Source: Nitrospirota bacterium
GTDB taxonomy: Bacteria > Nitrospirota > Nitrospiria > Nitrospirales > Nitrospiraceae
DNA length: 5,270 nt
Direction of reading: 5' to 3'
Assembly (NCBI GenBank): GCA_005877535.1
Contig: VBOM01000220.1
Coordinates: forward strand, 1 to 5,270
Under the pieces are notes generated by a model. It ran no database searches. It was not told where the DNA came from and saw nothing but the letters and a program-made list of their open reading frames with translations. Positions 1 to 5,270 of the stretch are shown here, piece by piece. Positions within the stretch are counted from its first letter, which is position 1; the number at the start of each line of letters is the position of its first letter. The translations under genes and the position numbers were made by a program.

Positions 1-228
1 TCGAAAGAAGCCGACGCGGAAGTAGCGGCCATTACGCAGGCCGCGAAACTCTCCTACAAACTCGGAATGGGCGTCAATGCCGGGCACGGCTTGGACTATC
101 GCAACGTGACGCGATTGACTCACATCCCGGAAATCGTCGAATACAATATCGGCCACAGCATCATTGCCCGAGCGGTTCTGGTGGGCCTCGACCAAGCCGT
201 TAGGGAGATGAAAGCGTTGCTGAGTTGA
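1..228 (+). CDS. pdxJ: Pyridoxine 5'-phosphate synthase, C-terminal part (5' end outside window)
   Basis: PdxJ is the cytoplasmic TIM-barrel enzyme that condenses 1-deoxy-D-xylulose 5-phosphate with 3-amino-2-oxopropyl phosphate to give pyridoxine 5'-phosphate, the ring-closing step of DXP-dependent vitamin B6 synthesis. The frame is open from base 1 and gives 75 residues before a TGA at 226-228. Two family signatures are visible. VNAGHGLDY (visible residues 25-33) carries the conserved histidine of the late barrel strands. [11 protein letters not shown] (49-59) is the glycine-rich phosphate-binding segment. It is followed by the usual terminal helix [14 protein letters not shown]. The end falls where family members normally end, so the C-terminus looks complete. 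The start and roughly the first two thirds of the protein lie upstream. The next gene follows after 147 bases, so co-transcription is possible but not shown. Identification is secure from the motifs. Confidence 0.95.
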   Translation, partial: SKEADAEVAAITQAAKLSYKLGMGVNAGHGLDYRNVTRLTHIPEIVEYNIGHSIIARAVLVGLDQAVREMKALLS

Positions 229-375
229 ACCATCGCACAGGTGCGGCACCCTGCGTTCCCCATAGACAGCGCGATTCACCCTTGTCATGACATTGCGCCG
301 TAGACAACAGACTGCTTTCCTTCCCGCCCTCACCCGATTCCTCATGCGGTATCGATCCCGCACGCAAGGCCACCG
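229..375. other. Intergenic gap between pdxJ and nnr
   Basis: This is the only real non-coding stretch in the window. I see no convincing sigma-70 promoter: TTGTCA at 282-287 has no acceptable -10 box at 16-18 bases. There is no terminator. A short imperfect hairpin, GGTGCGGCACC at 240-250, lies just after the pdxJ stop but has a tiny stem and no T-tract. The gap is too short to hold acpS (about 120-130 codons), which often follows pdxJ in other bacteria. The only ribosome-site candidate is AAGG at 366-369, six bases before the nnr start. A promoter for the downstream genes may lie here, but the sequence alone does not demonstrate one. Confidence 0.5.
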
Positions 376-1929
376 ATGAAGATCGTGACTGGAGCCGAAA
401 TGCAGACACTCGATCGCCGCACAATCATCGAAGCGCATGTTCCCAGTACCGTCTTGATGGAGCGGGCCGGCGAGGGAATTGTCAGGCATCTGGAGGAGCA
501 CTGCGGACCAGCACGAGGCAAGACCATTACCATCCTCTGCGGAAAAGGGAACAACGGAGGAGACGGATTGGTTGTGGCTCGACTGCTGCACCGCCGACGT
601 GCTCGGATTCACGTGGTTCTCCTCACACCGATCACCGACCTGAGTCCCGATACCGCGGCCATGTATCGTCGGCTCGTTCGGGTTGCCGGGCGAGCGGCGA
701 TCGTTCGATTCCTGTCTGCCGACCAGATGCGGCTCCTTCTCGCCTCTAGCGACATCCTCGTTGATGCCCTCCTTGGTACTGGACTGTCCTCCGTAGTGAC
801 CGGAACCTATCGTGAGGCCATCGAACTCATCAACAGTGCCGGGAAACCAGTCATCTCGGTTGATATCCCGTCCGGTCTCCATGCTGATACCGGCGCCATC
901 CTGGGGCAAGCGATCCGCGCCACGTTGACCATCACATGTGGCCTCCCGAAACTCGGCCTCTATATTGATGCAGGGATTGACCAGGCCGGTGCAATCCGCG
1001 TCGTAGATATCGGCATTCCACCCGCCTATGTGGATGCCATCGAGAGCCGGACAATGCTCCTGACAAGCGACAGTGCTTTTCGGTCTCTACCGGACCGCGT
1101 ACCCTCAGCGCATAAGGGAACTTTTGGTCATGCGGGGATTATTGCAGGGTCCGTGGGAAAAACAGGCGCGGCGGCGTTGGCGGCCCAGGCGGCACTCCGC
1201 GTTGGAGCCGGTCTGGTAACCGTGGCCACCCCCAGCAGCGTCAACGATGTACTGGAAGCAAAGTTACTGGAAGCGATGACGATGCCTCTCCCGGAAACGA
1301 AGGCACGTACACTGGCCCACTCAGGACTCGATCGTATCTTAACCTTTATCCAGACACGCACAGCGATCGCCATTGGTCCTGGGCTCTCGACACATCACGA
1401 CACCGTCGAACTCGTGCAGTCGCTCATGAAGCATTTGAATCGGCCCTCCGTCCTAGATGCCGATGCGCTTAACGCCTTGACTGGCCGGGCCTCGTTGCTG
1501 ACCGAATGTAAAACTCCGCCCATTCTCACACCGCACCCTGGTGAGATGGCTCGGCTAGAAGTCGATGCCACCACCCAGAGCGTGAATGCAGACCGAATAG
1601 GCACGGCCAGACGGTTCGCCCGGGAACGCGGCGTGTTCGTCGTCTTAAAAGGCGCACGAACCGTCATCGCTCGCCCCGATGGGCTTGTTGCCATTTGCCC
1701 GACCGGTAATCCAGGTATGGCCACGGCCGGAACCGGTGATGTCTTGACCGGCATGATCGTCGGCTTACTGGCGCAAGGGGTCTCCGCATGGGACGCCGCC
1801 TGTGCCGCGACCTATTTTCATGGATCGGCCGGCGACTTGGCCTCCCAACGCCTCGGGCAGCCCGGGATGCTAGCCAGCGACCTAATCGCTCAGATTCCTT
1901 ATGCGCTCCAGCGGACTAAAACAACCTAA
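376..1929 (+). CDS. nnr: Bifunctional NAD(P)H-hydrate epimerase / ADP-dependent NAD(P)H-hydrate dehydratase
   Basis: This enzyme repairs damaged nicotinamide cofactors. The N-terminal YjeF_N (NnrE) domain interconverts R- and S-NAD(P)HX, and the C-terminal ribokinase-like (NnrD) domain dehydrates S-NAD(P)HX to NAD(P)H using ADP. At 517 residues it matches the usual bifunctional length. The epimerase domain spans about residues 1-220, with GKGNNGGDG at 56-64, VDALLGTGL at 129-137 and VDIPSG at 162-167. The dehydratase domain spans about 240-512, with HKGTFGHAGIIAGS at 246-259, IGPGL at 333-337, LDADAL at 360-365, LTPHPGEMARL at 384-394, LKGARTVI at 424-431 and NPGMATAGTGDVLTG at 445-459. D455 in GTGD is the expected catalytic aspartate. 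The ATG at 376 is preceded by AAGG six bases upstream, and the protein begins with the family-typical MKIVTGAEMQTLD. All expected motifs are intact. The 3' end overlaps tsaE by 29 bases, and nnr-tsaE adjacency or fusion is common in bacteria. Confidence 0.96.
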   Translation: MKIVTGAEMQTLDRRTIIEAHVPSTVLMERAGEGIVRHLEEHCGPARGKTITILCGKGNNGGDGLVVARLLHRRRARIHVVLLTPITDLSPDTAAMYRRLVRVAGRAAIVRFLSADQMRLLLASSDILVDALLGTGLSSVVTGTYREAIELINSAGKPVISVDIPSGLHADTGAILGQAIRATLTITCGLPKLGLYIDAGIDQAGAIRVVDIGIPPAYVDAIESRTMLLTSDSAFRSLPDRVPSAHKGTFGHAGIIAGSVGKTGAAALAAQAALRVGAGLVTVATPSSVNDVLEAKLLEAMTMPLPETKARTLAHSGLDRILTFIQTRTAIAIGPGLSTHHDTVELVQSLMKHLNRPSVLDADALNALTGRASLLTECKTPPILTPHPGEMARLEVDATTQSVNADRIGTARRFARERGVFVVLKGARTVIARPDGLVAICPTGNPGMATAGTGDVLTGMIVGLLAQGVSAWDAACAATYFHGSAGDLASQRLGQPGMLASDLIAQIPYALQRTKTT

Positions 1930-2527
1930 CGTAACTCGGTCAGCCAAGGCGAAACAGCCTGCCGCTCGCCATAGCGCCACGTCGAGCCTGCCGTGGAAAC
2001 TGGTGTCCACATCGCACCGGCACACCGATCGGCTAGGCCAAGCGATCGGCCGCGCGCTTCGTGGGGGAGAAACGATCGCGCTCTACGGGCCGCTCGGAGC
2101 CGGCAAGACGGCGCTCGTTCGCGGAATCGCGCAGGGTCTTGGCGCATCGCCGACAGCAATCAGCAGCCCGACATTCGTCGTGATTCACGAATATTATCAA
2201 GGGCGTCTGCCGCTTGCTCACGTGGATCTGTACCGTATTCGCTCGCACCGCGAGCTTGAGTCGACAGGACTGATCGAGTATTTCTCCGGCCAGACAGTGA
2301 CAGCAATAGAATGGGCCGACAAGGGCCTTGGCGCGCTACCGCAGGACCGGATCGAAATTGCGCTGAACCATCGTGCCCCGCGGAGCCGGACGATTCAGTT
2401 GAGCCCGACAGGGCCAAAGTCTGATGAGGTCCTCGCCCTCGCACGCATGCAGTACAGCAAGACCAGCAAGGTGCATCAAGCCTCCCCACGTCGGCCATTG
2501 AACAGGGAGAAAACAACGAGGTCATGA
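1901..2527 (+). CDS. tsaE: tRNA threonylcarbamoyladenosine biosynthesis ATPase TsaE
   Basis: TsaE is the P-loop ATPase that works with TsaB and TsaD to place threonylcarbamoyl on A37 of ANN-decoding tRNAs (t6A) in the cytoplasm. Motifs seen, numbered from the ATG at 1901: Walker A GPLGAGKT at 63-70, the SPTF switch segment at 89-92, HVDLYR at 107-112 and EWAD at 137-140. The conserved domain covers about residues 37-180, the usual size for this family of roughly 150 residues. At 208 residues the long frame is therefore extended at both ends. The first 34 residues are basic and show no family similarity that I recognise, and the last 25 or so are also basic and probably disordered. The first 29 bases overlap nnr. 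A GTG at 2003 (residue 35), with GGAA four bases upstream, is a credible alternative start giving 174 residues and no overlap. Function is secure; the start is uncertain. The stop overlaps the next ATG (ATGA). Confidence 0.93.
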   Translation: MRSSGLKQPNVTRSAKAKQPAARHSATSSLPWKLVSTSHRHTDRLGQAIGRALRGGETIALYGPLGAGKTALVRGIAQGLGASPTAISSPTFVVIHEYYQGRLPLAHVDLYRIRSHRELESTGLIEYFSGQTVTAIEWADKGLGALPQDRIEIALNHRAPRSRTIQLSPTGPKSDEVLALARMQYSKTSKVHQASPRRPLNREKTTRS

Positions 2528-2868
2528 TTAGGCTAATTCTGGTCGGAGTTCTTCTGCTCCTCTCCCTGGCCTTTTTCCTTCAGAACCAGGAACAGGAAGT
2601 CACACTCCGGTACTTCTTTGGTCTCTTTGAAGCCTCGACGCCGATCTATAGGCCCATCCTTGCGGGATTCGCAGTGGGGCTGCTAGTCGCCGGCATTCTT
2701 CTCTTTCCCCCATGGGTGCGGGGCCGTATTGAACTCCGCCGAAAAACCAAAGCGCTGCAGGAAGCTGAGGTGGACTTAGAGCGATTACGCCACTCGCTCG
2801 AAAAAGTCACCGGCCGTATATCCCCTGGCCTGACCGTGGAACCACATCGAGACCGACGCGATGAGTGA
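2524..2868 (+). CDS. LapA-domain (DUF1049) small inner-membrane protein
   Basis: This 114-residue protein has the layout of LapA-domain (lipopolysaccharide assembly protein A, formerly DUF1049) proteins. A hydrophobic helix at residues 2-19 leads into QNQEQEVTLRYFFG (20-33), which matches the family pattern of an N-rich turn followed by a beta-like stretch. A second hydrophobic helix spans about 43-63. The remainder, about 67-97, is charged and heptad-like (RGRIELRRKTKALQEAEVDLERLRHSLEKV), predicted to be a cytoplasmic coiled coil. The tail is very polar. In E. coli, LapA acts with LapB in controlling LPS synthesis, but many LapA-domain proteins outside enterobacteria are uncharacterised and no lapB is in view, so the exact role is not assigned. 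The start overlaps the tsaE stop as ATGA. GAGG at 2518-2521 is too close to the ATG and AGGGAG at 2504-2509 rather far, so translational coupling is likely. It overlaps mutS by 8 bases. Confidence 0.85.
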   Translation: MIRLILVGVLLLLSLAFFLQNQEQEVTLRYFFGLFEASTPIYRPILAGFAVGLLVAGILLFPPWVRGRIELRRKTKALQEAEVDLERLRHSLEKVTGRISPGLTVEPHRDRRDE

Positions 2869-5270
2869 CGCAGACGCCTCACCGTTAATGCGGCAATACC
2901 GCGAAATCAAGCGCGGCTATCCCGACGCCATTCTGTTGTTCCGTGTCGGCGACTTCTATGAAATGTTTTACGCGGATGCGCAGATCGCCTCCAAGTTGCT
3001 CTCCATTGCCCTTACTTCTCGCGATAAATCCAGCACCAACCCAGTTCCGCTCTGCGGAGTGCCCTACCATGCTGCGCAGGCATATATCGCAAAGCTTCTC
3101 AAGGCAGGGCGGACTGTAGCGCTCTGCGAACAGGTGGAAGACCCAAAACTCGCGAAGGGTCTCGTGCGCCGTGAAGTCGTTCGCTTATATACGCCGGGGA
3201 CGCTGATTGATATTGAATTCCTTTCCCCCGGAGAATCGCATTTCTTGGCGGCCGTCGCCTTCCCCGACGCCACGACCCAATCTACCAAGAGTCAATTCGT
3301 CATTGGACTGGCCTGTGTGGATGTCTCCACCGGGGAGTTTTGGATAACAGAGTTCCACGGGGCAGCGGCAGAGAGCCAGCTCATGGACGAACTGGCTCGG
3401 CTGGAACCACGGGAAGTACTTCACCCCGATTCTACTACGAATGCCGGATCGTGCCTGACTCGTCTGCGTGGGCCATGTCTCTGCGCACGACCCTCGGCAT
3501 CCTTCAATCCCAAAGATGCCGCGCAACTACTCCAAACACAGTTTGCGGTGCACTCGCTCGACGGATTCGGCTGTCGCGGCCTGACCGCAGGGATCGGAGC
3601 CGCCGGAGCGGTCCTGCGATATTTTCGTGAAACCCATCCAACCGCCTCCCTCGCATATCTCCGCCGTCTACAAACACGCTGGAGCAGCGACGCGATGCAT
3701 TTGGATAGCGCGACGATTCGCAATCTCGAACTCGTCCGGCCTTTGGAAGCCACTGAGCACCGATCAGGACAGGACCAGCCGACGGTCTTGTGGGTGTTGG
3801 ACCGCACCACGACGGCCATGGGCAGTCGCTTGATACGCGATTGGCTCCTCAGACCCCTCCTCGATCGCGGCGCCATTCAAGCTCGACTCGATGCGGTCGG
3901 GGAGTTGAAAGACCGGATTCAACAACGCGTGTCGCTCCGGACTACGCTCCGTGATGTGCAAGATATCGCCCGTCTGAGTAGCCGTGTGACGCTCGGCGTT
4001 GCAGGACCTCGCGAACTACTCGCGTTGAAAGAATCGGTGAGCGCCCTCCCAGAATTACGGTCCCATCTCCAGCCGTTCCACGCTTCGTTGCTGGCCGGTG
4101 TCCGCGAGTCATGGGACGACTGTCGCGACGTGCATCACACGATTGAGCAGGCCGTCAAGACGGATGCGCCGATGTCCCTTCGTGACGGCGGCACGATTCG
4201 GGAAGGGTACCATACCGGGGTCGATGAACTGCGCAAGGCAAGCACGGAAGGCAAGGGCTGGATCGCCTCGTTGGAAGCCAAAGAACGTGAGCGAACAGGG
4301 ATTGACTCTTTGAAGGTTCGCTACAATCAGGTGTTCGGCTACTACATTGAAATTACTAAGACACACTTGTCCCGAGTCCCTCCTGATTACATTCGCAAGC
4401 AGACCCTGGTTAATGCCGAACGATTCATGACGCCGGACCTGAAAGAGCTGGAAGAGCGTGTCACAGGCGCTGAGATTAAACTGGTGGCGCTCGAGCAGGA
4501 GCTATTCGAACAATTGCGCGGGCGCTTGGCAAACGAGGTGCCTCGTCTTCAAGCCATGGCCCAGACCGTTGCGTTGCTCGACGCCCTGGCCGGGCTGGCC
4601 GAGACCGCGGCCTTACATCGCTACGTCAAACCCATCGTCGATGAGAGCAGCATGATCCTCATTCGAGAAGGCCGCCACCCTGTCGTCGAGCGGCTCAGCA
4701 GTGATCTGACGTTCGTACCCAACGACACGGCCCTCGACTGTGAGGGCAACCGGCTTGTGATCCTCACGGGACCCAACATGGCAGAGAAAAGCACCTACCT
4801 CCGCCAGGTCGCGCTGATCGTCCTGTTGGCGCAGATCGGGAGTTTCGTGCCGGCGGCCGAGGCCCGCATCGGACTGGTCGATCGGATTTTTACGCGCGTA
4901 GGAGCCTCGGATAACCTGGCCGCCGGACAGAGCACCTTCATGGTAGAGATGATCGAATCGGCTCACATCTTGAATAGTGCAACTTCCCGCAGCTTGATTC
5001 TTCTGGATGAGATCGGCCGAGGAACCAGCACCTACGATGGACTGAGCATTGCCTGGGCTATCGCGGAGCATATCCAAGACCGCCGACACTTAGGAGCCAG
5101 AACACTGTTCGCCACCCACTATCACGAGATGACGCAACTGGAAGGGTTACGCGAAGGGATCAGAAACTATTGCGTGGCGGTCCACGAACGGGATGGCGAC
5201 GTAGTCTTCTTGCGTAAAATTGTGCCGGGCGGCGCAGACCGCAGTTACGGCATTCATGTCGCTAAACTGG
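2861..5270 (+). CDS. mutS: DNA mismatch repair ATPase MutS, 3' end outside window, with altered Walker A
   Basis: MutS recognises mismatches and small loops and, after ADP-ATP exchange, recruits MutL. I translated 803 codons with no stop or frameshift; the C-terminus lies beyond the window. In order: mismatch-binding domain with GDFYEMF (F32 and E34, equivalent to E. coli F36 and E38); connector from about 125; core lever with LDRTTTAMGSRLIRDWLL from 313; clamp with FGYYIEITK at 492-500 and NAERFMTPDLKELEE from 518; ATPase domain with EGRHPVVE from 603, FVPND at 618-622, signature AGQSTFMVEM from 688, Walker B LLDEIGRGTSTYDG (D716, E717), FATHY with H753, and GADRSYGIHVAKL at the window edge. 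The striking exception is Walker A at 637-645, GPNMAEKST: residue 642 is Glu where the family has Gly, just before K643. The start ATG overlaps the preceding stop by 8 bases and puts MRQYREIK at the normal distance. The rest of the protein looks fully constrained, so identity is certain and activity is doubtful. Confidence 0.96.
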   Translation, partial: MSDADASPLMRQYREIKRGYPDAILLFRVGDFYEMFYADAQIASKLLSIALTSRDKSSTNPVPLCGVPYHAAQAYIAKLLKAGRTVALCEQVEDPKLAKGLVRREVVRLYTPGTLIDIEFLSPGESHFLAAVAFPDATTQSTKSQFVIGLACVDVSTGEFWITEFHGAAAESQLMDELARLEPREVLHPDSTTNAGSCLTRLRGPCLCARPSASFNPKDAAQLLQTQFAVHSLDGFGCRGLTAGIGAAGAVLRYFRETHPTASLAYLRRLQTRWSSDAMHLDSATIRNLELVRPLEATEHRSGQDQPTVLWVLDRTTTAMGSRLIRDWLLRPLLDRGAIQARLDAVGELKDRIQQRVSLRTTLRDVQDIARLSSRVTLGVAGPRELLALKESVSALPELRSHLQPFHASLLAGVRESWDDCRDVHHTIEQAVKTDAPMSLRDGGTIREGYHTGVDELRKASTEGKGWIASLEAKERERTGIDSLKVRYNQVFGYYIEITKTHLSRVPPDYIRKQTLVNAERFMTPDLKELEERVTGAEIKLVALEQELFEQLRGRLANEVPRLQAMAQTVALLDALAGLAETAALHRYVKPIVDESSMILIREGRHPVVERLSSDLTFVPNDTALDCEGNRLVILTGPNMAEKSTYLRQVALIVLLAQIGSFVPAAEARIGLVDRIFTRVGASDNLAAGQSTFMVEMIESAHILNSATSRSLILLDEIGRGTSTYDGLSIAWAIAEHIQDRRHLGARTLFATHYHEMTQLEGLREGIRNYCVAVHERDGDVVFLRKIVPGGADRSYGIHVAKL

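Noticed and set aside
240..250. GGTGCGGCACC inverted repeat just after the pdxJ stop, a possible terminator.
   Set aside because: The stem is only 4 pairs with a 3-base loop, or 5 pairs with an impossible 1-base loop, and no T-tract follows.
263..308. Two similar TAGACA(A/G)C words at 263 and 301, considered as a direct-repeat operator or -10 elements.
   Set aside because: Short imperfect matches with no symmetric partner and no correctly spaced -35 box; the level of similarity is expected by chance.
344..379. An 11-codon ORF (ATG at 344) ending in a TGA that overlaps the nnr ATG, resembling a coupled leader peptide.
   Set aside because: It has no Shine-Dalgarno site, no codon or attenuator pattern, and no hairpin downstream. 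An ATGA overlap in such a short frame is easily due to chance, and nnr has its own AAGG at a suitable distance.
1395..1754. A 119-codon minus-strand open frame within the dehydratase half of nnr.
   Set aside because: It is opposite the conserved NnrD motifs (LDADAL, LTPHPGE, LKGA), has no ribosome site and no recognisable domain.
3340..3876. Several plus- and minus-strand open frames inside the connector and lever region of mutS, considered as a sign of a frameshift or an inserted gene.
   Set aside because: Codon-by-codon translation of the mutS frame through this region shows no stop and continuous family-like sequence up to LDRTTTAMG, so these are shadows.
4613..5089. A 158-codon minus-strand open frame opposite the MutS ATPase domain.
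   Set aside because: It lies wholly opposite strongly conserved mutS codons, resembles no family I know, and has the composition expected of an antisense shadow in GC-rich DNA.

Overview
The window reads as ordinary bacterial chromosome, moderately GC-rich, with every gene on the plus strand and almost no non-coding space. The gene set and the protein sequences suggest a Gram-negative or deep-branching environmental bacterium. A Nitrospira-like (Nitrospirota) origin is my best guess from general resemblance only and is not proven by the sequence. I see no mobile element, CRISPR array, tRNA or rRNA gene, phage gene or defence gene.

Layout: positions 1-228 are the 3' end of pdxJ (vitamin B6 synthesis). 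A 147-base gap follows. Then four genes run head to tail and overlap at every junction: a bifunctional NAD(P)HX epimerase/dehydratase (nnr, 376-1929), the t6A tRNA-modification ATPase tsaE (1901-2527), a small two-helix LapA-domain membrane protein (2524-2868) and the mismatch-repair ATPase mutS (2861 to the window edge, no stop reached). The overlaps are 29, 4 and 8 bases, so the four genes are probably one translationally coupled transcript. The functions are housekeeping: cofactor repair, tRNA modification, envelope and DNA repair. They do not form an obvious single pathway.

The main point for a second look is inside mutS. The frame is intact for 803 codons and nearly every family motif is present, but the Walker A loop reads GPNMAEKST instead of the expected GPNM(A/G/S)GKST. 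The near-invariant glycine before the catalytic lysine is a glutamate (codon GAG at 4784-4786). One G-to-A change from GGG would explain it. Either this is a sequence or assembly error, or the strain carries a MutS expected to be defective in ATP binding, which would mean a mutator. I found no evidence of a previously undescribed multi-gene system here.
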